Assembly: GCF_000344685.1 (NCBI RefSeq) | Contig: NW_006920414.1 | Location: forward strand, 1,742,803-1,778,008 | Source of the DNA: Gloeophyllum trabeum ATCC 11539 | Taxonomy: Eukaryota > Basidiomycota > Agaricomycetes > Gloeophyllales > Gloeophyllaceae | Reading direction: 5' to 3' | DNA: 35,206 nt | Part shown: positions 1-10,031 of the stretch, one piece after another | Numbering within the stretch: the stretch's first letter is position 1 | Layout: each line of letters starts with the position of its first letter | Notes under the pieces: generated by a model | What the model was told of the DNA's origin: nothing | Databases searched by the model: none | Seen by the model: only the letters and a program-made list of their open reading frames with translations | Position numbers and translations under genes: made by a program

Positions 1-732
1 CGTCACGGCCCGAATGGCTGCCACAGAGTAAGCCACCAGACTCCCACATTGTGTTGACCCCTGCGCTGTTAGGAAGCGATGTCCTAACTAGTCATCTTGA
101 GATAACTGGGCCACGTGCCAACAGTTATGTCGTCACTACCTCAGTAAGCGTACTGAAAGGTAGGTCTGGCCGGGCTAATGCCAACGGTCAAGTCAAGAGT
201 CCAGGTAATCGCTGTATTCAACAGGAGGTTGAACTAAGGAATACATGGGTTTTCCTACAGTATATATAGTAACTGGTATAGGGGTTAATACCCAAAGAAG
301 AGAACAATAAGAAAGGACGCGTAAGCTATCCTGTGAGAACGTAACTCAGAGAAATGAGAAATACAAGGGCGCCCATTGGTAGAAGGTGAGTCAAGGGAGA
401 TAACGCGTGGGAAGAAGATAGCGTCCATGGGAAGTTCTACTCAGAGAAAGGTACTGTCCAATAGCAATGCTCGGAATGGAAATGGAATGAGATAAGCATG
501 GGAAATCATAACATGCGCTCGGAGCAAGCACGCAGGAATCCATCCATGATATCTGGAGGTGCATCCTCTGATTCTTTCATTCACCGTGTCACTCGAGGTC
601 TTCACCCGCGTCAGCTCCTCAGGAGGCTGTAAGTGCCATCTGCAGCTTTACTTCGCCTGTTGACTCATTTTCGACTGAAGCGAAGTTGATCAATGTGTCC
701 TTGCGACCAAACAGGGACATTCATTTCCAACA

Positions 733-759
733 GTGAAAGTGGCTTTTCGTCACTTTCAC
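733..759. repeat. Perfect 9-bp-stem hairpin
   Basis: GTGAAAGTG at 733-741 is the exact reverse complement of CACTTTCAC at 751-759, with a 9-nt loop between. A looser ACTTCGC/GCGAAGT pair lies about 70 bp upstream. The cluster could be the core of a small folded repeat element, but no flanking target duplication was found. Confidence 0.5.
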
Positions 760-1203
760 AGCTGCGAGGCCACATGCACTGGTGAGAGGGCAATGTGATG
801 CACTGCAAAAACGGCAGTCAACCCCGTGCGAAGTCGCGAGGCTGGCTCATTGTGCTCTGTGATTGGCTGTTCATTGCCAGAAAGCAGCAGCATGACCGAG
901 ATCCCACACATTCTCCGGCCGAGCTGAAAAAGCAGTTTCTCAGAAAGCGACAGAAAGCAGCTTTCGCAGTTAGAACTGAATCACCCTAATGCTAGCTCTG
1001 ACATTGCTGGTCGGCCATAGTTGCTTGGGATCCGCGCCAGATTCTATCAGCTGGTCTAAGGCTGAACTTTGCCCAACATTGTCTCCACGAAGTATGAATG
1101 ACTCTCGCACATCAGGAAATGCTCATTTTGCTATGACTGTCTATGGCTGCCTATGGGAGCTATGCAAGCCTATAAAGCACTATAAAGTGTGATATAAGCA
1201 TGG

Positions 1204-1223
1204 ATGTTCCTCTAGAGGAACAT
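1204..1223. repeat. 20-bp perfect palindrome
   Basis: ATGTTCCTCTAGAGGAACAT reads the same on both strands with no spacer. It sits about 20-40 bp after two TATAAAG-like words (around 1170-1190). No gene start follows within several hundred bases, so a role as an operator is unsupported. It may be a dimeric protein site or a chance structure. Confidence 0.45.
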
Positions 1224-2231
1224 TCTGTTTCTTGATGCAACTCGTCGAGTCCCCCTGAATATTCAATTTCTGCTTTTTGAGACTGATAGCAATATGTAAT
1301 GTCTCGGCAATAATAGAACAAGCCGGAGTTGAACCGACTTAGCCACTACTCCAAGTGTCCTACATTCCAAGGGTGTTACACGCTCTATGTGCCATTACTC
1401 CGGTCTCCCAAACCAGGTTCTGCCACACTCCTGGTCCGTAAGGATCCGAATCCTTACACAATAGTCACCTGGAAGACGGACAAATAAGTCTGCAGGTAGC
1501 AGACCCCGTCAGACGCCGCATCTGCAGCTCTGCGTTCGAGATTAGTGCTGTCTCTTCGAAGACCTACTGAACAGCAACGGCACATTATATGCTCCTTTAA
1601 TGGTCCAGACAATCCAATAGGAGACCGTGAATTGCAGGGAAAGAGTGGCAGTCGCAGAATCCTCGGCACAGCAAAGCAATGACTGGGATGTCGGGCCGGG
1701 TCTTCCGTCACGTTCGATGCACTGAAGACTTGCGTCAATTTCACTTGATCATGAATCGTGCTTGAATCTATTTCTTCCTGCCTGCAGCTGGTCAGAGCAC
1801 AACTGTCAGTGACGAGCGATCAGTGTCGTTTGCAGCTAATGCGACGGATGGCTGGAATGCATTTATGGTATGTCGACGACATTTGCTGTCTGTGAACTTG
1901 AGTTACCGAGCTCGCTCCAAAGCTTCCATGGACCCACAATATAATTGTAACTCATTCGCATGCGCTAGTCCCTCAGGCTCAGGTGCGCGAGGTCCGTCTT
2001 CAATCTGCGACAGGTCTCGACCTCTTCGCCCCTGCGCTGTCATCTCTGGTTGTGTTCAGGACGGCCTTCCTCTGGAATCTGCTGGCAACTGCGGCGTCGC
2101 ACATTTTCAAGCACGCCAGACCCCCCTGACAATCTATTCAACTACACATCTACACATCAGGACGCTGGCTGTAAATTCTATACATGTTGTCTTCTGCCAT
2201 ATATGTCTGACTTTTGATTTCGCACTGTCAG

Positions 2232-3843
2232 TGTCAACGATTATCTCCGCCTTGCAGAGCGCCGGCGCAATTTCGATGTCTCCGCGCTCTGTTGACTGGC
2301 GGCGCACTCTGTCGGTCGGACACCTCAAGACGTCGCCAGATTCGTGAAGCTCGCCGAAGGCAGCTTCAAATGCACCTTCCTCCTAACTATGCTCGACGGC
2401 TTCGAAATGGTAGTGCGCATCCCGTACCCCGTGACGGTCCCCAAGTTATACGCTGTGGCTAGTGAAGTTGCCACGATGTGTTTCCTCCGGTCGCGTGGGC
2501 TGCCTATTTCCCAGGTTTACAGCTACTCACCTTTGCCGGACAACCCTGCACAGACGGAATACATTTTCATGGAGTATGTCAGAGGTACGAACCTCAGCGA
2601 CGTGTGGTTCGACCTGGAGGAACGGGATATCGTTTCGGTCTTGCGTCAGCTTGTCCAGCTCGAATCACGGATGATGTCTATTCCTTTCCCGGCTGGTGGG
2701 AGCCTCTACTACTCCCACGACCTCGAGGAGGTGACTGGAGGGAAATCGGGCACTCTACTCGGCGGCGACGAGCGCTTCTGCATCAGCCTGGATGCCCGGG
2801 TGCATATGTGGTACCGACGGCGGTCGCAGCTCGAGGTGGACAGGGGACCATGTACGCTGTATATATGCCACTCTGTCTGCCTTCTTGGCGGACTCTGGAT
2901 TATAGGGCTAACCGAGACTATGCAGACACAACCGTCGAACAGGCGCTCGCAGCGCCCGCCCGCAAGGAACTCGCGTACCTTGCGCACTTCGGGCGCCCGC
3001 TGCCTCCCTTCCAGCGTGAGCGCCGGGAGTTGTACGAGCATAAGCCACAGCCACCCTCGGACCACGCTGTAAACCTCGAGCGCTACCTCCTCGCGCCGTC
3101 GCTCGTCCCCGCAAACACAGTGACCCATCAGTTCTGTATCCGCCATCCCGATCTCCAGCCGGGCAACATCATTATATTGAGGTCACGAGACACGAACGAG
3201 CTGCGCATCGAGAGCCTGCTTGACTGGCAACACGCCGCGATCCTCCCACTGTTCCTCCATGCAAATATACCGGGGAGCATGCAGAACTACGATGACCCGT
3301 CCTCGCAGCTGCTCGTCCCGCCCTCGCTGCCTGCGAACACGGGCGAGCAGGACGAAGAGGCGAAGGGGCTGTACCACCGCTGGCTCATCCACTTCCACTA
3401 CGTGAAAGCCACGGAAGAGTAGAACAAGCCCCATCACGCCGCCTTGAGTGACGCTGCGTCGGTGTTCGTCGCCCACCTTGCCTACCAAGCGGGTGCGCCG
3501 TGGGAGGGCGAGACGCATGCGCTGCAGGCTCTGCTGATACAGGCAGTGGCAATTGTGGGAGGGAGGCGCGCCGTGTCCAATCGTGTTCGAAGCCGAGGAC
3601 GTACGCACGACGAATGAGCTGGCCGAACGGCTGCAGCTCGCGGACGAGAATTACGAGGGGGTCCAGCGCATCGTCGGGTTCGGCGCGGAGACGTGGGTGC
3701 CCAGCAAGCGCTACAAGATGGCGCGGGACCTCGCGGAGCTGCTGAAGTTGAAGGTGTTGATGCAGATCCCGGAGGAGGAGGTCCGAGATAAGTTTGATGC
3801 AAATTGGTTCTTGAATGATATGGACAAGACTGAGTATATGTGA
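2232..3843 (+). pseudogene. Decayed APH-fold kinase-like gene
   Basis: The frame encodes a fungal protein of the aminoglycoside-phosphotransferase (protein kinase-like) fold: an N-lobe around VKLAEGSF and EVATM, the hinge-like EYIFMEYVRGT, the catalytic-loop-like IRHPDLQPGNII (about 3136-3175) and the metal-site-like LDWQHA (about 3220). An intron at 2852-2925 joins RGP to TTVEQALAAP in phase. Three lesions break the gene: TGA at 2293-2295 inside otherwise continuous coding sequence, TAG at 3421-3423 between TEE and NK, and a frameshift near 3540-3556 before GGAPCPIVFEAED. The natural-looking end is TGA at 3841-3843. The N-terminal exon was not found. The reading is a recent pseudogene, because protein-level conservation on both sides of every lesion is still good. 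Sequencing error could explain one lesion but hardly three. Confidence 0.85.
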
Positions 3844-4330
3844 TGGGTTGATCGGACTGGAGTCTGGGCTGTGGTGGTGATGTGTCGACCGGCCGATTCT
3901 AGGAAGATTTTTCTTCAGTCTAAGATGCCTTGAGTTCTCTGAACAGATCCCAGTCTCTGCGCTCGACCCGAGCCCTCGGGCTTGTGACAGGGTTCGAATG
4001 TTGCTGGAACAACAGGATATCGATATCGCCGTCAAGTACTTCAAGGACAGGTGGATATTGTATGCCGTCAAGGTGAAATAGCCGTGAGGGATTGACTCGA
4101 CAACTGAAAGCTATCCATCGTCTTCGCTCAGGCCCAGGTGTTTTCTTACGTTCTTTTTTCGAGATTGGGTTGAAAGTTGCTGGCAGCGAGGGGTTTGCCC
4201 TTCAATGGTGGTATGAATTCCAGGACATTTCTGGAGAGGAACGTCCACCCACCAAAATTACAGATGGCCGCGCCTGGAGGGATTACTGATCTAACCCTAG
4301 TCATACTTAGCATCAGGGCAAAACCACTTG
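3844..4330. other. Gene-free spacer before transposon pair
   Basis: Nothing recognisable is present between the pseudogene stop and the first transposon terminus. Small open frames here have no family features. Confidence 0.5.
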
Positions 4331-4332
4331 TA

Positions 4333-5046
4333 CTATCATTGCGGGGGATCTGTAAAAATCTGACAGATCTCCTCACAGCGCCCTCAGAATTGAAGCTAAT
4401 GACTCCATTTCTTTCAGGCATCTTAGCTTAGTTACTCAGTTACCTACTCTAGCAAATACTGTGGCAAAATATGTGCAACTGAGGCAATGACAGAGATGCC
4501 GGCGTCGACCACCCAAATCCCAGTAGAAGTGTAAAAGCAGTCACGCGTATGTCACACGGCAATTTCGATCTCCGCTCGGCATGACGAGAGACAACGAGAG
4601 ACGACAAGCCAACCTGATCGTGCTCAGGAGGCGGAGTTCGAATTACAACGCGTCGGTGGCGGGAGTCTTGTAACGCTCACCCGTCAGTTCGTGCGGTAAA
4701 CGAGCTATTGTTCGTCGTCGCTGCCCCATCACTCCAATCGGGCCGTGCCATAGGAAAGGTGAGGCAGTATTTAAGCTATAGGCCGCTGGTCTTGCGCCTT
4801 TGCTTCCCCTCATCAGGAGAGATCTGGGAAATCATAGGGAATTCCCATGCTTACACCTCCACTTTTCGACGGTGTTTGGTCTCTTAATCTTTACACACTT
4901 GTTTTTCTACCAAAGTGACTTCACAAGGCATCATAACATAGGCCTATATGTATACCTACCAAGCCGCTAAGTCTCCCATTGCGTACAGCGCGAGTTTCAG
5001 GGGAAGTGTAAAAAATCCAGCTTTTACAGATCCCCCGCAATGATAG
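4333..5046. mobile_element. TA-flanked TIR transposon, copy A (714 bp)
   Basis: The element has perfect 25-bp terminal inverted repeats: 4333-4357 begins CTATCATTGCGGGGGATCTG and 5022-5046 is its exact reverse complement. TA dinucleotides flank it at 4331-4332 and 5047-5048, the target duplication typical of Tc1/mariner and pogo-type insertion. There is no transposase-length frame, so it is non-autonomous. Its interior shares blocks in the same order with copy B: a GGCATCNTAG block just inside the left end, a GAGATGCCG...TGTAAAA...CACGCG block, a GACGGTGTT word, and a right subterminal ACC-AAGCCGCTAAG-like block. The terminal sequence does not match any superfamily terminus I can name. Confidence 0.85.
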
Positions 5047-5050
5047 TATA

Positions 5051-5683
5051 CTATCATTGGGGGGGGTCTGTAAAAACTTGACAATATGACTGGCCAAGGG
5101 CTACCTTCTTCATCATTCCCTGTTATTTCACTCAGGCATCATAGTATACCTTCCTAAGTACCATCTGCAAAAAGAATGATCTCGATTCACTATGTACAGA
5201 GTAATACAGAGAGATGCCGCACACAGACGGCACTTGCGGGGAGTAATGTAAAAACGTCACGCGCGGGTAACACTATCCGATCCGCGCGAGTCTGTCACGC
5301 ATCTGTCACGCCCTTGGGACCTTGGAGTTCTGTAAAATCTACCATACGAGCACTTCACAAGCCTGCAGCTATTATCGGGTGGGCGCAGGAGGTTTACACA
5401 TACAAGAAACACCTCCTCTAGGCAAGCCGATATATGCCGGGGCCGTGTAGGCTGGCAGATCTACCCATCAAGTGGCCATCAGACCTGTTACAGTGGGCAT
5501 TTTGGACGGTGTTCAACCTCCCATACGACAAGGGGCCAACTTGAGGCAATTCCGACTTCACAGACCATCTGTATGGTATACAATGCATATACATACCAAC
5601 CCGCTAAGCTCCCTGTAGCGTACTTCTCGAGATTTCGGAGTTCTGTAAAAAATCTAACTTTTACAGAACCCCCCCAATGATAG
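5051..5683. mobile_element. TA-flanked TIR transposon, copy B (633 bp)
   Basis: This is a relative of copy A. Terminal repeats at 5051-5075 and 5659-5683 match in 24 of 25 positions, and copy A's terminus differs from the left terminus here at two positions. TA lies on both sides (5049-5050 and 5684-5685). It directly abuts copy A: only TATA separates the two termini, so each copy keeps its own TA. Internal blocks are shared with copy A but clearly diverged, so this is two insertions of a family rather than a fresh duplication. Its right end lies 267 bp upstream of the GH5 start codon, so the pair occupies that gene's upstream region. Confidence 0.85.
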
Positions 5684-5950
5684 TATGTTACATCGTAGTA
5701 CATAGCACAAACAACCAACAAACAACGCTCAACTTCTCGAAATATCGATTCGTGGAGACATCGTCGAGCCTTGACACTGACAGACCTCCTGAGCTCTCCA
5801 TGAGACGCCGTCTGCTTGCCATATCCAACCGCACAACTGCCTCCGTTCCTTGCTTCCTGACGTCACCTCCAATGGACGCTATACTTGAGGCCAAATGCGC
5901 AGCGTATGGAGCAAGCACGCTTCAATACTTGACTTCCAAGGGGATATAGC

Positions 5951-7876
5951 ATGCACAAGCTAACCGACCTCTTCCATCGCCACGGCAAATCCGCCATAAA
6001 TCATACCTTACACCCAGAGGAACCAAACGCGTACCCGCGCACGGAGGCCTTCCCAACCGGCCATGATCTGTACTGCTATCGCAAGCAGCGCGGGGTCAAT
6101 CTAGGTACGTGGATCATCGCCGTTCTTCGAGAAGAAGAAGCGCTGAGTGAGACGGCCCCGAAGGCTCCTGGTTCGTTCTCGAGAGGTGGATCACTGAATC
6201 TCCTTTCCGGAACGCTGCTGCCCCTGCACAGAGCGATCTGGACGTCGCGCGAGGCTCCAACGCAAAGGAGATACTCGAGCATCATTGGGACACATGGATC
6301 ACCGAGACAGACTGGCAGTGGCTCGCGCAGCATGGGATCAATACAGTCCGACTCCCGGTGCGTGCATGATCATGTCTTGACCTGCTTACTTCCGTTTACA
6401 GGGAGTATAGATTGGCTACTACCATATCTGCGGCGCCGATCCGTCCGTCCTTGATGGGACCGATTTCGCCCAATTCCATGCCGTGTTCGAAGGTGCTTGG
6501 AGTAGGATAACGAAAGCGATCGCCATCGCCAACGATCTCAATATTGGTGTCCTGCTTGGTAAGAGCTTCTGTAACCCACCGCTGGCTCTGATTAATGGAA
6601 CTCCCAGACCTACATGCCGCACCGGGTAAGCAGAACAGGGACGCCCACTCCGGGACGTCCGCGCCCTCGCCCGGCTTCTTCACCGAGCACAACATGTCGC
6701 ACACCACGCACATCCTGACCACCCTCGTGCGCAACCTCCCCGCACTCCCGAACGTCGTCGGCATCGAGCTGCTCAACGAGCCTCAACCCGACGCTCAAGA
6801 CGAAGCCCTCAAGCGGTGGTACGCATCCACAATTGCCGCGGTGCGCGCTATATCGCCCGGCATGCCGATCTACATATCCGACTGCTGGCGCACGGACGAC
6901 TACGCGGGGTACATCTCGTCCCTGTCCAAGTCGCACGTGGATTTCGTCGTCCTCGACCACCACCTGTACCGGTGCTTCACGCAAGAGGACCTCAACACCC
7001 CCGCGGAGCAGCACGCGCGGGCGCTGCGCGACCCCAACGGCAGCGCGGCGAGCACGTTCGCGCGCGTCTCGCAGAGCCTCCAGAACGCCGGCGGCGCGCT
7101 GGTAGTGGGCGAGTTCTCCGGCGCGCTCAACCCGCAGTCCCTCGCGGGCCTTCCTGGGTATTCCGCCGAGATGTCCGCGCGGCGCAGTTTCGTCAAGGCG
7201 GAGATCGATCTGCTCGAGCGGTTCTGCGCGGGGTGGTTCTTTTGGACGTACAAGAAGGAGGGCGGGCGCGATCTCGGATGGGGGTTCAGGGACGTCGTTG
7301 ATGGTGGGCTCTGGCCGAACCCGGGGCTGGTGGTGCGGAATGAGTGCGAGCGCGATGCGGGGAGGTCCGGGAGGCGGAATAGTGCCAGGGATAAAGCTCT
7401 AGGTGCGTCCTTAATCCTGGCCAGACGTATATAGCTTGGCTGTGGCTGACTCGGAAATGCATGCAGCCGAGCACGCCTCTTACTGGGACAAGTTTCCCGG
7501 AAAATACGAGCACTTCCGGTTCGACGAGGGGTTCGTGCAGGGGTGGGACGACGCGTACGAGCACTTCCTCTGCTCCGAGGCGTCGTCCTCGCAGGCGGTG
7601 TCCTCGAAGAAGGGCAAGGGCGAGAAGCAGGCACCCGTGCCCGTGCCCGAACTCGGATTCAAGGGTGCCTGGGCGAAATGGCGGGCGGAGCAGTATGTCA
7701 TGAACCGAGGTGGAAAGGACCACGTGTGGGAGTATGGTGAGGATGTTGATTCGTTCGTTTAGGGCCACACTTGCTGATCTCACCCTCTGTGATGCGTTGC
7801 AGAGCATGGGTTGATCCAGGGGATTGATGCTGCCAGGAAGGATTTCATTGAGGTGTATTGCGAGGGTGGGGAATGA
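5951..7876 (+). CDS. Glycoside hydrolase family 5, exo-beta-1,3-glucanase-like
   Basis: Six exons give 544 aa: 5951-6104, 6164-6357, 6411-6558, 6608-7402, 7467-7736 and 7803-7876. All introns are GT-AG, 49-66 nt and in phase. The N-terminal RGVNLGSWFVLERWI motif is the GH5 exo-glucanase type of signature. The acid/base Glu is in LLNEPQP (about residue 223), the nucleophile Glu in VVGEFSGAL (about residue 334), and substrate-pocket words LDHHLYRCF and WFFWTYKKE are present. The start was chosen because it is the first Met, about 45 residues before the catalytic domain. No signal peptide or membrane segment is seen, so the enzyme is probably intracellular or unconventionally exported, unlike secreted cell-wall exo-glucanases. 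Expected role: release of glucose from beta-1,3-glucans or related glucosides. The exact GH5 subfamily and substrate are unresolved. Confidence 0.9.
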
Positions 7877-7990
7877 GTCGAGGCTATAAGGAGCTGAGAG
7901 GATCTTGCAGGATATTTTTGTGGATAAAGCAGCTGCAGAAGACGGCAGTGGTCACCGTTGTATGATACATACTGAGGTATACATACTAGT

Positions 7991-8320
7991 GATGCGCGCT
8001 CGCGCAGAGTTGCTCGCGAAGCGTAACGTGGTGTGGCATGACACGTCGTCCTGTTATGTGGCACAGCTGGTGCACCATACACACCAACCTTGCATGCATA
8101 CGGCTCAACTTACTGTATTTCGTGGCATGTTTTGTGATAGGTAGGGCAAGTAAATAGGTATCATTGATTCTGGAACCTTTCCAGGCTCAATCCGAGGATA
8201 TTTAAAGCTCTGTAGCGACTTATAGCTGGCCCTTGGTCTTTGTGGGTCCCTCAGCCACCGGGAGTAGAATTTGTACATGTTTGTCGCGGACTAGTGAAGA
8301 ATTGCTCGCTTCGCTCGCAA
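7991..8320. repeat. Dispersed 0.3-kb repeat, copy 1
   Basis: The left end begins GATGCGCGCTCGCG followed by GTTGCTCGCGAAGCG. The right end is TTGCTCGCTTCGCTCGCAA. A second copy lies at 24222-24519 with the same two ends. Both also share an internal right-hand block, CCCTCAGCCAC...GTAGAATTTG...CATGTTTGTC.CGGACT. The end words are imperfect inverted relatives of each other (TTGCGAGCGAAGCG against TTGCTCGCGAAGCG, 12 of 14). The middle has diverged beyond alignment by eye. It lies 115 bp after the GH5 stop codon, probably in or next to the 3' UTR. A small MITE- or SINE-like element is the likely identity. Confidence 0.65.
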
Positions 8321-8817
8321 CTAATGGCATAGGGTGTCTCGGGAGGCTGTTTCTCACGCCACTGTGGCCGTGGCAGAGCTGCCATACCTAAGTCCGTTAC
8401 ACCTTCAACAGAACCCGACAAGCTTACCTCGTCCGGAACAAGAGGGGAAAATGGAAGCGGGCAATGACACCGACGAGAAGCACCCCGTGTCGTGACGCAC
8501 TAATCCCACGAGGGTTTATTAGGGGGCTTAGGTGTAATGCAGGAACGAATGACCGCCACGACAGTTAGAGATTAGAAGGGAACTCGGGCGTACGGGTGAC
8601 GGGCACAGCAGACTGACCAAGGCACGGCAAAAAAGCAAGTCGCAATATAAGATGTCGTGTAGAGCTACAAAGGGCGCACAAACAAGCAATAAACTTAACA
8701 GGCGGATCCGTCCGCACCCCATACCGCTGCTAATCCTAGTTAATATTCGTCTGTCTCATAAAGATATAATGCGAGGTTTAAGGTTCGGTTTCGGTTGGGT
8801 TTGAGGGGAGGGCGCGG
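8321..8817. other. Spacer between convergent genes
   Basis: Intergenic DNA between the end of the repeat and the 3' end of the eIF4E2-like gene. No frame or RNA gene was recognised. Part will be the 3' UTR of the minus-strand gene. Confidence 0.5.
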
Positions 8818-9866
8818 TTATGAGGGCGTCAGGGGTGTTCGGTCGGGGTTGTTTGTTCGGAAGCTGGATTTGTCCTGCATGGAGTCTGTGAGGGGCTGAA
8901 GTTAGCAGGGCTATGGGGGAATGGTGGGAGAGCTGACTGACCGTTGTTCGACTTGTACTCGATTACAGTTGTTGGCGGGAGGTTAAGCACCCTCCGCAGG
9001 TTGTCCCTGCAGACAAACGGAAGAGTGCGTAGCATGAGCGGTCGAGCCCCGTATCGATCTATGCCGAACCAAGTCAATTCACAACACGCACCTGATCCTC
9101 TCCTTCACCTTCGCATCTCCGTCATGCCTATTCCAGAGACTGACGATATCCTCATTCTGTCGCACGCTAATCGTGCACCCGCATATCTCCGGCCACTCAT
9201 CGCTCTCCTTTGCGCTCCCGCACTCGTCAAACTGGTCACCAATGACGGCGAGGACAAGGTCCTCCCATAGGCGATCGGCGATACCCTTCTTCAGGCGGAT
9301 GATCCACTTGCCACCGGTGATGTTGAGCGGGTCTTCCCAGACGGGCCGGCGGATACCCGAATGGAAGAGGAGGTAGTCGGTGGTGGGGAGGAGGGCGGAG
9401 GGCGGGTGGAGGTGTGTCCAGAGGGACCAGAAGGACTCGACGGAGCTGGACGCGGCGATCTTCTTGATGCCCTCCTCGTAGTTGGTGATCTTATTCCCCG
9501 GGGCGCGCTGCTGGCGGAACCAGAAGACCCAGCTGCGCGGGGAACGCGTCCGAGTCAGCGCGCGCACGGGCGGGGCACGGAGCGAGCGAAATCACGAACA
9601 TACGTGTTTTTGAGTGGGTGCACGCCCACAGGCGCGGCGCCGTTCGAGAGGCGCTCGCGGCTGACGGACTTTTCGTCGCCCGAGGACGAGAGCGAGCTGG
9701 AGAATTTGGAGGACGGGAGGCGCGAGCGCGGCTGCGGGGACGGGTTTTTGGGCGGGGCGACGGGGGAGGCGGCGGCGGCGGTGGTCGTGGTCGTCGTTGT
9801 CTGCGACGAGGAGTGAGCGTTGGCGAGGAAGCGGGAGCCGGAGTGGTTGGAAAAGTAGCCGGCCAT
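8818..9866 (-). CDS. eIF4E2/4EHP-like cap-binding protein (class II)
   Basis: Four exons give 278 aa: 9866-9604, 9532-9092, 9006-8942 and 8885-8818, with introns of 71, 85 and 56 nt, all GT-AG and in phase. The first about 85 residues are a low-complexity Ser/Thr/Pro-rich tail. The eIF4E fold follows: TWVFWF, then NYEEG, RRPVWEDPLN, GGKWIIRL, LWEDLVLAVIGDQF, ICGCTISVRQNEDI and RRVLNLPP. Position Tyr106 replaces the first cap-stacking Trp of canonical eIF4E, while Trp153-Glu154 are kept. That Trp-to-aromatic change is the class II (4EHP) hallmark. The expected role is cytoplasmic binding of the mRNA 5' cap, often repressive because affinity for eIF4G is low. The short last exon, ending in RTPLTPS, was placed because it restores a clean 3' terminus; reading through its intron also stays open, so the C-terminus is slightly less sure. 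Confidence 0.92.
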
Positions 9867-10031
9867 ACGGGATAATACAAGTAGAGAGGGTCGGTGGCGT
9901 GCAAGCCCGCGACGCCGTGAAAGGATCGACACACCGGCCGGCGCCGGGATCGCCATCACCGTGGCCGGGGACTGCCGCCGGCCCGAGCACTCACCGCCCG
10001 ACGCGCTCTTAGCAGACTTGCACGCTCTTGG
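9867..10031. promoter_or_regulatory. 165-bp divergent promoter, eIF4E2/KEI1
   Basis: The minus-strand cap-binding gene starts at 9866 and the plus-strand Kei1 gene at 10032, leaving 165 bp for both 5' UTRs and promoters. No TATA box is obvious and the stretch is GC-rich. A shared bidirectional promoter is an inference from spacing alone. Confidence 0.55.

Larger units (their letters stand above)
1..2231. other. Gene-free stretch, left edge
   Basis: No reading frame in this stretch has a recognisable product. The open frames are short and lack paired splice signals or family motifs. It holds a 9-bp-stem hairpin near 733-759 and a 20-bp palindrome at 1204-1223, listed separately. Between about 1320 and 1410 the minus strand has tRNA promoter-like words, but they do not fold into a tRNA. 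The missing first exon of the kinase-like pseudogene that follows may have lain in 1820-2230, but I could not identify it. Confidence 0.5.

Noticed and set aside
1320..1410. tRNA-like words on the minus strand (TGGCTAAGTCGG and GGTTCAACTCC)
   Set aside because: The A-box- and B-box-like words overlap instead of being about 30-60 nt apart and no cloverleaf can be folded. A decayed tRNA-derived repeat is possible but unsupported.
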